A stretch of 64,000 nucleotides of DNA. Source: Thelephora terrestris (taxonomy: Eukaryota > Basidiomycota > Agaricomycetes > Thelephorales > Thelephoraceae). Below are positions 1 through 9,751 of the stretch, one piece after another. Within the stretch, counting starts at the first letter, position 1. The number at the start of each line of letters is the position of its first letter. The translations under genes and the position numbers were made by a program. The notes under the pieces are model-generated. The model worked only from the letters and a program-made list of their open reading frames with translations, was not told where the DNA came from and did no database searches. The stretch spans positions 248,001 to 312,000 of the forward strand of contig WIUZ02000009.1 in assembly GCA_015956445.1 (NCBI GenBank), written 5' to 3'.

Positions 1-700
1 GACGAACTAGGAGACAAGTGGATCCCTGACGCTTTCACGACCATGCTTTCCAAGGTTTGGAAATAGGTCATCCTTCTTCAACTCTCCCTGCTTACAGACA
101 GCTATCGTGGAAATTTAGGGCACAAAGGTTCGCGAAAGCCGGGAAATTCGAACGAAGATGCACTTGCTCCATGAGTGCTCTCCAGCGGGGACTGCATTTG
201 CGGAAGTCATCAAGTACGATGGCGATCAAAAGGAACCACGGTGGATGGACGTTGAACAGAGTACGACGTTAGATTTGATGGCGCGATCCCCCGCTCACAT
301 CCTCAAAGATAGGTTTGAGACCCTGTGCCATGTGCACGCTGATGTTTCCGCGGCACAGTACACGACCAAAGTCGGGAGTTCTAGGGCAGTGTGCTACTAC
401 AGAGAGTACGAGGTGGTGCTGTTGGTAGGACTTACGGAACTGAAGGCACAGATCCGTTGGACCGATACAGAGGTGCGTATTCGTGAGTAGTCCTCGTTAA
501 ACTACCACCACTGACCTGCTTGCCGCGAATATAGGGAGTAGAGAAGAGGTAATTCATCACGTTTCCTACACGCACATTATACCTTGAACTGATCGGTTTG
601 GTCGGACCACAGCAGCGACGCAGTTATCGTATACAACGACGCGTCGGAGAGTAGTTACGCTGGCCCAACGGTCGCTCCTCCTCTCCGTTATGGCGACTAG
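1..700 (+). CDS. Hsp70-like (HSPA12-type) ATPase, 3' end only
   Basis: This is the C-terminal part of a gene cut by the left edge of the window. Three or four exons can be read. The first encodes DELGDKWIPDAFTTMLSK and stops at a GT donor near base 55. The next carries VIKYDGDQKEPRWMDVEQ. The third, near 307-472, carries FETLCHVHADVSAA and LLVGLTELKAQIRW. The last exon begins near 612, reads SDAVIVYNDASESSYA and ends at the TAG at 698-700. The motif LLVGLTELKAQ(I/V)xW recurs in the last-but-one exon of every Hsp70-like gene in this window, which fixes the family. The ATPase half lies outside the window, so activity cannot be judged. The tail resembles subtype A (genes at 2365, 6559 and 19566). 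Confidence 0.85.
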
Positions 701-903
701 GATTCCTGGGCTCTCCTATTTCACGGTAACAATTGATTTTAAAAGACGTCTGAAGGGGTGCGAATGACTTCATGAGGATATCGGACGGTCCGATGCTCTT
801 ATTTTGCCAAAACAAGAGTACACAAGAAACACACGAGTTTCGCTCATTTCATCGCAATGCCTTCCGCTATACTCTCCGTTCCTTCAACCTCGTCGATCGA
901 CCT

Positions 904-2166
904 TCATGAGTCTGTGAAATCCGCCTCCAACACTACCGTTGCTTTCAACAGAACTTCCATGCGCATACCTTCACCCCTCCACCCCCACACTCTTTTTACA
1001 ACACCCACCGCTGTTGTCCCCGCCACTTCATCCCGCCTCTGAGGAGAGGAAGGCCCGTCGGATTCGAACTCTTTGGACATTGTCGTATTGTCAAAGGCGG
1101 TCCCTGGCTCTTCGCAACGAAGGTACATATCAGTGGATGTGACGTCAACTATAAACACAGACTCCAAGCGCGATGCGACTTGGCAGATGGTTTCTATCCG
1201 ATTGGATGCCTTCGCCTTGACAAAATCCACTGAATGCTGAATGGATTGGAACGACCCTGTAATCATCAGAGTATTCGCAACGTAGTTCGTGATCGAAGTG
1301 GAATCATAAGGTGACGAAGGTTTAGAGAGGTGGTTGTGAGTTAGGGATCTCCACCTGGCTGAGATTGCTTGCGCCTCTGCTACACATGAGTTGCGTCGCA
1401 ATGGTCCCGGGTGTGATGTGTACTTACCGGAGGTGGATAGGTGTTCATAAACAGACCTCAGTATTCCCAACTCCCCACCATCATCATGTCCGCGTCGCCA
1501 GCCTGATGTAATTTGTGCCGCAAGGTAACAGAGGCAAGACTGAACCAAGTAATTTACGGCTGCGGGGTCCAAGTTGAAGGCCCGATGCGTGAGGGTACGC
1601 CCGTAGAATTGCGAAAACGCATTGAGGGTCTCTTCGGTCATCACGACTCTAGTGGATTGCATCGAGACCAGCTTCTCCCATTCTTCAGTCAAGTTGGCCG
1701 CAGCTTGAAATATGTTCTCGTTCAGGTCACGGACGATACCCAACACCTCTGCCCCGGATAGGCGATCTGTAGTCGACAGAAAAGATTGTGCGCCGGAGAG
1801 TTCTTTCGTTCGAGCGGACAATAATTCCTTGGCTCGTGCGAGCTCGTCTTCCGCCGCTTGAATACGCTTGTCCCGCTTCTCCAAAGTTGCCTGACGAACT
1901 CTAGAGGTCTTTTGTATCTCGCGCTCCAATCTCGCAATCTGCTCCTTGGTCACTTTGTGCTTTCTCGCATACTTCTCCTTCGAAGTTCTCAGCCTGCGGA
2001 TTTCAACTTTTTGAGCGTCGATCCTGGCCCTCTGCCTTTCCACCAGGCCCCCTGCCGTTTTCTGTAGCCCCTCGTTTTCTTCAGATTCCACCGTTTCCTC
2101 CGCCTCTAAGAAGAGGAAGGATACTTGGGATTGTGTCTCCAGCTGCTCGGGATGGGGCAAGCGCAT
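904..2166 (-). CDS. Coiled-coil partner protein, subtype A (pair 1)
   Basis: The product is a protein of roughly 400 residues. An acidic N-terminus is followed by a long charged coiled coil (heptad-rich, about residues 25-115, rich in R, K, E and L). After it come the conserved block ELSGAQSFLSTTDRLS and VLGIVRDLNENIFQ, then a C-terminal domain with QAISARWRSLTHNHL. I recognise this as an unnamed family common in Agaricomycetes, and no biochemical role is established for it. The best ATG is at 2166 (MRLPHPEQLE), because the equivalent ATG is kept in pair 2 and in-frame codons further upstream are not ATG. One intron near 1373-1430 (GTAAGT..GTAGCAG) is inferred from the paralogue. The gene is divergent from the Hsp70-like gene at 2365 and 198 bases separate the start codons. 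Reading looks open throughout. Confidence 0.8.
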   Translation of the reverse strand: MRLPHPEQLETQSQVSFLFLEAEETVESEENEGLQKTAGGLVERQRARIDAQKVEIRRLRTSKEKYARKHKVTKEQIARLEREIQKTSRVRQATLEKRDKRIQAAEDELARAKELLSARTKELSGAQSFLSTTDRLSGAEVLGIVRDLNENIFQAAANLTEEWEKLVSMQSTRVVMTEETLNAFSQFYGRTLTHRAFNLDPAAVNYLVQSCLCYLAAQITSGWRRGHDDGGELGILRSVYEHLSTSGKYTSHPGPLRRNSCVAEAQAISARWRSLTHNHLSKPSSPYDSTSITNYVANTLMITGSFQSIQHSVDFVKAKASNRIETICQVASRLESVFIVDVTSTDMYLRCEEPGTAFDNTTMSKEFESDGPSSPQRRDEVAGTTAVGVVKRVWGWRGEGMRMEVLLKATVVLEADFTDS

Positions 2167-2364
2167 GAAGTATTCGTTCGACGGTGTGTAGAGGCACAGA
2201 GATGGGATGTGTAGAGGAAGCCAAATGAACACTACCCCCTAAATTGTAACGGATATCCTCAATCGCGTGGCGGCGTCTCCCTGATAGGAAAGTGTGGCGG
2301 GGTCGGTGGGACATATATAATCTTACCCTATACAGGCGCTGGTGTTCTGCGTTGCCGTTCCCTC
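2167..2364. promoter_or_regulatory. Bidirectional promoter of pair 1
   Basis: This 198-base gap lies between two divergent start codons. It contains AGTGTGGC at 2291-2298 and a TATA box (TATATAA, 2314-2320) about 45 bases before the Hsp70 ATG. The same element, spacing and TATA position recur in pair 2. No clear TATA is seen on the coiled-coil side. Confidence 0.6.
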
Positions 2365-4874
2365 ATGTCACCCTCACCTTACAACGGTACCTCCAGAAAG
2401 CTCGTTCTCGCGTTTGATATCGGCACCACGTACAGCGGAGCCGCATACGCGTTCCTTGACCCCGGACAAGTCCCACAAATCAACTCCGTCACGAAGTGAG
2501 TGCTACTATTATCTCACTGCACAACAACCATGGGGAACTGAAGACAGATACCTCGACAACCCGAATGTTGGGTCAGCGAAAGTCCCCTCAATCTTGTACT
2601 ACGATAGGAGGGGTAACTTCCGGGGTGTTGAGAACGGGAAAGGGCTCCAGGATGACGAAAGTCTCATCCAAATGCGATGGTTCGTAACACCATAACACGC
2701 TCATCCCCGTCGCTCACGGTCACAGGTGGAAGCTTCTGCTCGGACCCACAGAACCGCCTGCGGCACTGAAGGATCAGATGAGCGCAGACCTCCCGATGGG
2801 AAAGACGATAGTCGACATTTTCTCGGATTTCATTCGCTACCTATTCGATTCGACAAAAGCGCTGTTCATTTCCTCCGATCACAACGGAGAACACCGCTGG
2901 AACTCTGTATCTCGCAACATTGAGCTCGTGCTGACCCACCCCAATGGATGGGGCGGACCGCAACAAAGTCAACTCCGGACGGCGGCCGTCCGAGCGAACA
3001 TCGTCCCCGACACCCCAGAGGGACATGCCAGGGTCCACTTCGTGACGGAAGGGGAGGCGAGTTTCAACTTCTGTGCTACCCACACTCAGTCCGGTGAAAA
3101 CCTAAAGGTTTGGGATTGCTGCCTCTACTTACTACTATTATGTTTTCTGATCTACCGGTAATAGTACGGCGACAAGGTGTTGATTGTCGACGCGGGCGGC
3201 GGAACGATCGATATAAGTTCCTATGCGGTGACCAACCGTGGACCCCTACAAGTCGAGGAGCTGTTCCAGCCTGAATGTCAGTTGATCACCTCTCAAGTGT
3301 ATGTTAGATCATTGACACATTCCTGGAAAGGCTTGCTACACGGTGGAGAGTTCGTCACCGCGAGGGCAAGAGAAATGGCCTCAGGTAGGTTCAAATATAT
3401 TGGTCATTGGTCGCGCCTCCCGCTCAACCCTCACCAGAAAAACTGAAAAACTCGAGGTTTGACACCCCTGAAGACATCGCAGCTTTCGCCCAAAAATTCG
3501 ATGAAGGCTTGAAAAGGATATTTTCTGATGACAACGGAGCGCAGTTCGTCAAGTTTGGTTCTCCCAGAGACAATGACCCCGGACACGGTATCAAGGCGGG
3601 AAAGTTAACACTAACAGGGTGATCCACTGGTAACCTCCACCTCCCCATTCATTTCCGCTTACAGCCCCGCCTTCTCACAGGGCACAAGTGTCAAGACTTT
3701 TCGAACCTTCGATTCAGTCGACCGTCGATTCCATCCGGGCAAATTTCACAGAAATTCTTTGCATGAACTCGGTAGGTAGATGTAGGATCTCTCGACCTGC
3801 ACATCTGAAGACCTATGCCTAGTTCGCTTTCCTCGTTGGCGGATTTGCTTCGAGCCCGTGGCTTTCTGGTCAGCTTAATCAACGGCTTTCCGATCTTGGG
3901 TTGAAGTTTTTCAAGCCACAAACGAACACGTAAGAGTGGCTGTTCTACTCGCCGAAGCTTTACTTGATAATTCCCAGTGACAAAGCGGTCGCAGTAGGAG
4001 CGGTCTCGTTTTACATTAACCGTTTTGTGAAGGGACGCATTTCGAGATTCACATACGGTCACCCGTGCGCTATACTCTACATACCCTCCAACCCGGAGCA
4101 CACCAAACGCGAGCATAAAACCTTCATAAACCCTCTTGGGGGCAGATATGTCCCTGGTGCCTTCAAGAGCATGCTCCCAAAGGTTCGGTGTCAAATCGAT
4201 CCCATGTGATCTATCCTGCTTAAAGAGATGGCGTGGAATTATAGGGTTCCAAAGTCCTCGAAAGTCGAGAAATTCGGAAAACCACAGCTGTGATTTGTGA
4301 AGGGGACCCACCAACAGAAGTACGCACGCGAATCATCAAGTACGATGGCAATATAAGGGAACCAAAGTGGATGGATGTTGAACAAGGTAGGGCTTTCGGT
4401 TCCGTGGCACGGTTTCTACATCCGGCACTCATAATTCAAAAAGACAGGTTTGAGACTCTGTGCTATATTTCTGCTGACGTATCTGGGTCACCGTGTACGC
4501 TCAGACGTGGAAAATCTGGGAAAATGTGCTATCACCTGGAGTTGGATGTGGTGTTGTTAGTGGGCCTTACGGAACTAAAGGCACAGATCCGTTGGACCGA
4601 CTCCATAACTGTGCGTATTCACGTGGAACTTTCGTTAGACCGCCTTTACTGATTTCCTCGTCGCAAACGTAGGGGTTGGAGAAAAGGTAATCCTTCGCGC
4701 TTCGCACACGTTGTACTAGACTCTGAGCTAACGTGGATTCATGCGGTTCACAGCAGCGACGCTGTCATCGTGTACAATGACGCGTCAGAGAATAGTTACG
4801 CTGACCTGGGAAGGGTCAGGGTTCCCAGATTCACTCCCCCTCCCCGTTATGAAGATTTCGATCCGGATTGGTGA
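2365..4874 (+). CDS. Hsp70-like (HSPA12-type) ATPase, subtype A (pair 1)
   Basis: About 12 exons encode a protein of roughly 600 residues. The actin-fold ATPase signatures are all present. Phosphate-1 is FDIGTTYSGAAYAFLDPG near residue 17. The phosphate-2 loop is IVDAGGGTIDISSY near residue 220. The adenosine motif VGGFASSPWL lies in the exon near 3826-3930. The order matches the HSPA12 branch of Hsp70, which lacks the classical substrate-binding domain. Here the C-terminal region instead carries KYDGNIREPKWMDVEQ and LLVGLTELKAQIRW and ends in PPPRYEDFDPDW. Introns are short, for example 2496-2547 and 2680-2725. The gene is head to head with the coiled-coil gene ending at 904. The 5' half is nearly identical to the gene at 6559, while the 3' half differs clearly. 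Substrate and cellular role are unknown. Confidence 0.88.
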
Positions 4875-5097
4875 ACCCTCCTAGATAGTATGACCACATC
4901 CAGTCGAATCACATGTTGATTTAGTCAATGTCCAAGTGGATGTCTGGGCGGGTTGACCTGCGGTTAACGTTTGGCAGGGCAACTGTTGGAAACGGCAACC
5001 AGCTTTCACTGGTGGGTGGGTGCCAATACTTGCTGACCGGGATTTTCCGGGCGGCTCGGGCAATCACTACCCTCACTTTCATAAGGTCGATCGTCCT

Positions 5098-6227
5098 TTA
5101 TGAGTCTACGAAGTCTCCCTCCAACACCACTGTTGCTTTCAACAAAACTTCCACACGCAACTCCTCGCCCCTCCTTCCCCACACTGTTTTCTCAACGCCC
5201 ACTCCTGTTATCCCCGCCACTTTATCCCGCCTCTGAAGAGTGCATTCGAATTCCCTGGTCATTCTCGTGTCGTCAAAAGCGGTCCGTGGGGCATCGCAAA
5301 GAAGGTACATGTCACAAGATATGAGGTCCACCATAAACACAGACTCCAAGCGCGATGCGAGTTGGTAGACGGTTTCCAGTCGATTGAATGCGTTCGCCTT
5401 CACAAAATCCAGTGAATGCTGAACAGATTGGAATGACCCCGTGATCCACAGGACGTTTGCGATCTGTTGCACAATCGAAGTAGAATTATAGGACGACGAT
5501 GGCTCAGAAAGGTGGGCGTGGGTCAAGGATTTCCATCTAGCTGAGATTGCTTGCGCCTCTGGCATACGTAAGTTGTAAGTATTTCAGTGGCTGCTGCTTG
5601 TGACGAATACTTACCGGAGGCGGATAAGCGCTCGTAAACGGATCCCAGTATCTTTAACTTCCCAACATCATGCCCCCGTCTCCAGCTCGATGTGATCTCC
5701 ATCGCAAAGTAACAGAGGCATGACTGAACCAAGTAAGTCACGGCTGCGGGGTCCCGTTGGTAGGCTCGATCGACGAGGATCGGTCCGTAGAATTGCGAAA
5801 AATGAACGAGGGACTTTTCGTGTATTGTAAACCTGGTGGACCGCGCCAATGCCAGCTTCTCCCACTCTTCGGTTAAATTGGCCGCAACTTGGAACACGTT
5901 CTCGTTCAGGTCACGGACGATACCCAACACCTCTGCCTCGGATAGGCGATCTGTGGTCGACAGAAAGGATTGTGCGCCAGAGAGTTCTTTCGTTCTCGCG
6001 GACAATAACTCCTTGGCTCGTGCGAACTCGTCTTCCACCGTTTGAATATCCTTGTCCCGCTTCTCCAAACTTGCCTGACGGTCCCTGGAGGCCCTTTTAA
6101 CCTCGCGTTCCAATCCCACAATCCGCTCCTTGGCCTCATCGTACTTTCTCGCATACCTCTCCTTCGAAGTTCTCAGCCTGCGGATTTCAGCTTTCCGAGC
6201 GTCGATCGCGGCTGTCTGCCTCCCCAT
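5098..6227 (-). CDS. Coiled-coil partner protein, subtype A (pair 2), 5' end damaged or shortened
   Basis: This is a close paralogue of the gene at 904-2166, with the same coiled coil (MGRQTAAIDARKAEIRRL onward), the ELSGAQSFLSTTDRLSEAE block and a C-terminal domain (QAISARWKSLTHAHL). One intron near 5561-5615 has a clear GTAAGT donor and joins the two coding blocks as SASEAQAIS. The ATG equivalent to the paralogue's lies at 6348-6350 (MQFSHPGKLETRS). It is followed in frame by TAA at 6309-6311 where the paralogue has CAA, and the frame is otherwise conserved on both sides. Either translation starts at the next ATG (6225-6227), giving a protein about 40 residues shorter, or the copy is a young pseudogene. 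The pair partner at 6559 looks intact. Confidence 0.7.
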
Positions 6228-6350
6228 CAGGTCCTCTGTCGTTCTTCGCAACCCCTCGATTTCTTCAGGTTCCGGCGTTTTCCCCGTCTCTGAGACTGGG
6301 AGGGGATCTTAGGATCGTGTCTCTAGCTTGCCTGGATGGGAAAATTGCAT

Positions 6351-6558
6351 GACGTTCTCGTCCGATGGAGTGGAGGAGCAGTGAGATGGGTTGTGTAGAG
6401 AAAGCCGAACGAGAATTACACTGAATTACCTCCTAAATCATAACGGATATCTTCGATCGCGTGGCGGCGTCTCCCCGATAAGAAAGTGTGGCGGGTTCGG
6501 TGGGACATATATAATCTCACCACGTACAGGCGCTGGCATTCTGCATTGCCGTTCCCTC
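6351..6558. promoter_or_regulatory. Bidirectional promoter of pair 2
   Basis: This 208-base gap lies between divergent start positions. AGTGTGGC is at 6485-6492 and TATATAA at 6508-6514, in the same order and spacing as in pair 1. Most of the Hsp70-proximal half is nearly identical to 2240-2364. Confidence 0.6.
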
Positions 6559-9062
6559 ATGTCACCCGCACCTTACAACGGTACCTCCAGAAAGCTCGTT
6601 CTCGCGTTTGATATCGGCACCACGTACAGTGGAGCCGCATACGCATTCCTAGACCCCGGACAAGTCCCACAAATCAACTCTGTCACGAAGTGAGTGTTAC
6701 TATTATTCCCCCAGCACGACAATTACGAAGAACTGGAGACAGATACCTCGATAACCCGAATGTTGGGTCAGCAAAAGTCCCCTCAATCTTGTACTACGAT
6801 AGGCAGGGTAACTTTCGGGGCGTTGAGAACGGGAAAGGGCTCCAGGATGACGAAAGTCTCATCCAAATGCGATGGTTCGTAACACCATAACACGCTCATC
6901 CCCGTCGCTCACGGTCACAGGTGGAAGCTTCTGCTCGGACCCACAGAACCGCCTGCGGCACTGAAGGATCAGATGAGCGCAGACCTCCCGATGGGAAAGA
7001 CGATAGTCGACATTTTCTCGGATTTCATTCGCTACCTATTCGATTCTACAAAAGCGCTGTTCATTTCCTCCGATCACAACGGAGAACACCGCTGGAACTC
7101 TGTCTCTCGCAACATCGAACTCGTCTTGACCCATCCCAATGGATGGGGCGGACCGCAACAAAGTCAACTGCGGACGGCCGCTGTCCGAGCGAACATCGTC
7201 CCCGACACCCCAGAGGGACATGCCAGGGTCCACTTCGTGACGGAAGGGGAGGCGAGTTTCAACTTCTGTGCTACACACACTCAGTCCGGTGAAAACTTGA
7301 AGGTTTGGGATTGCTGCCTCTGTTTGCTACTTATATTATGTTCTCTGACCTACCGGTAATAGTACGGCGACAAGGTGTTGATTGTCGACGCGGGCGGCGG
7401 AACGATCGATATAAGTTCCTATGCGGTGACCAACCGTGGACCCCTACAAGTCGAGGAGCTGTTCCAGCCTGAATGTCAGTTGATCACCTCTCAAGTGTAT
7501 GTTAGATCATTGACACATTCCTGGAAAGGCTTGCTACACGGTGGAGAGTTCGTCACAGCGAGGGCAAGGGAAATGGTCTCAGGTATGTTCAAACATATTG
7601 CCCGTCTGTGCACCTCCCGCTCATCTCTCACCAGAAAAATTGAGAAACTCAAGGTTCAATACCCCTGAAGATATCGCAGCATTCGCCCAAAAGTTCGATG
7701 AAGGCTTGAAAAGGGTATTCTCTGAAGACAACGGAGCGCAGTTCATCAAATTTGGTTCTCCGAGGGACAATGATCCCGTACACGGCATCAAGGCGGGAAA
7801 GTTGGCATTGACAGGGTAACCCACTGGTCACCTCCACCTCCTCATCTATCTCCACTTATATCCCCGCCTACGCACAGGGCACAAGTGTCAACGTTTTTCG
7901 AACCCTCGATTCAGTCCACGGTGGATTCAATCCGTGCCAACTTTACGGAAATCCTTTCCATGAACTCGGTTCGTAGCTTGGGGATATCTTGACTTGCGCA
8001 TCTGAGGGTCCACGCATAGTTTGCCTTTCTCGTTGGCGGGTTTGCTTCGAGTCCGTGGCTGTCTGGTCAGCTTAATCGACGGCTTTCCAATCTTGGATTG
8101 AAGTTTTTCAAGCCAGACACGAACACGTGAGAGTGGCTGTTCTCCACGTCGAAACTTTACCTGATGATTTTCAGTGACAAAGCCGTCGCAGTTGGGGCGG
8201 TCTCGTTTTACATCAACCGCTTTGTCAAAGGACGCCTTTCAAGGTTCACGTATGGCACTCCATGCTCTAAATTCTACAGGCCCACCGACCCAGAGCACGC
8301 CAAACGCGAATACAAAACGTACTTAAACGTTCTCGGGAACAAGTATGTCCCCGATGCTTTCATGAGCATGCTCTCAAAGGTTTGGCGTCGAATCATTCTC
8401 ATGAGATCTACCCTGCTCAAGGGGACGTCATGCAAACGCAGGGCACCAAGGTTCTCGAAAACCGAGAAATCCGGACAACGATAAATGTGATTCGCGAAGG
8501 GGCCCCAGCAACCGACATATACGCGGGAATCGTCAAGTATGATGGCAAGATAAAGGCGCCGGAGTGGATGGATGTCGAACGAGGTAGGACCCTTAATTTC
8601 ATGGCGCGATTTCTGCATCCGACATTCACAATCCAAAAGACAATTTTGAGACTCTGTGCCATGTTTCCGCTAACATTTCCGAGTCACCATCCACGCTCAG
8701 AGTTGGGAAAACCGGGAACATGTGCTACCACCGGGAGTATGAGGTGGTTCTATTAGTGGGCCTTACGGAACTGAAGGCACAGATCCGCTGGACCGACTCT
8801 CTAACTGTGTGTATTATTGTGCGACTCTCGTTGGGCTGCCTTTGCTGATTTCCTCATCGCAAATCTAGGGGTTGGAAAAAAGGTGACCTCTCGCGCTTTA
8901 CATGCGATATTGTACTTGAGGCTCATGCGAATTTGTTCGGTTCACAGCAGCGACGCAGCTATCGTGTACACGTCAGAGAACGGTTACGCTGACACGGGAA
9001 GGGTCAGGGTCACCAGCTCCACTCCCCCTCCGCGTTACGAAGACTTCGATCCGGATTGGTGA
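6559..9062 (+). CDS. Hsp70-like (HSPA12-type) ATPase, subtype A (pair 2)
   Basis: The architecture matches the gene at 2365. FDIGTTYSGAAYAFLDPG lies in exon 1, VDAGGGTIDISSY in the exon after 7370, VGGFASSPWL near 8030, and an LLVGLTELKAQIRW exon near 8750-8805. The last exon starts at about 8950 (SDAAIVYTSENGYAD) and ends PPPRYEDFDPDW with TGA at 9060-9062. The first seven or so exons and their introns are close to identical to the pair 1 gene. The C-terminal exons differ in many codons, for example PTDPEHAKREYKTY against PSNPEHTKREHKTF. That fits a gene-conversion tract limited to the ATPase half. I see no premature stop in the exons read. The role is unknown; it is presumably expressed together with the coiled-coil neighbour. 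Confidence 0.87.
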
Positions 9063-9751
9063 ACGTTCTCGTATATAGCATGACCACATCTATCGAATCA
9101 CCCATTGTAATTTAGTGCAGAGGTCCAAAATTAAGCTTGATACGCAGTCAATTACCAGGCACTTGAGCAAGGCCTTGTTGGGGAGTGGCAGCACAGCTAT
9201 TGACGTTGGGATGTGGAAACGGCAACTAGTTTTCACGGTAGTGGAAGCCGGTAGTAGTAACTACTATCGTGGCTCGTTGGCCAGTATTTTCCGGGCGGCC
9301 CGTGCAATTCCGTGCCCGGACCGCTAGGGTCTGCGCGATGCTGCTTGGAGTCTTGCCGTCGCCCGAGTTCCTTAAAAGACATAGTACTGACTCCAAGGTT
9401 CATAGCCACGGTCATGCGGCTGGTAGGCCAGCTGTCAGGGAATCACGTCCCCAGGGAGAAACCACAAGCTTGTCCAAGGCCAACGCAAGACATGAATCTT
9501 TGCGTGCTCTGAAGTTCCATTGTACTAGGGTCAGATATATATATATTTGAAGTATGGACTGGTTACAAGATAGCGTAGGCAAGGAGTGGAAGTGTCGGGC
9601 GGGAGCCCCGAAGGGCTCTCAGGCCTCGAGATGTGGAATCCGGGGTTAGAGGCAGCTGCGTTACCCGTGAATCAGGAGAGTCTCTGTCGACGCATTAGTC
9701 AGAATGGCTTGGATACCCGGATTTTAGGAGATGAGGATCTCACGTTGTGCC
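9063..9751. other. Intergenic flank and left edge of the retroelement
   Basis: From 9063 to about 9315 the sequence is homologous to the interval after pair 1 (4875-5085), including ATTTTCCGGGCGG. It is therefore old array spacer. From about 9320 on it has no counterpart in the array and probably includes the left flank and terminal part of the element described next. A short TA run lies near 9536-9546. No gene is visible. Confidence 0.5.
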
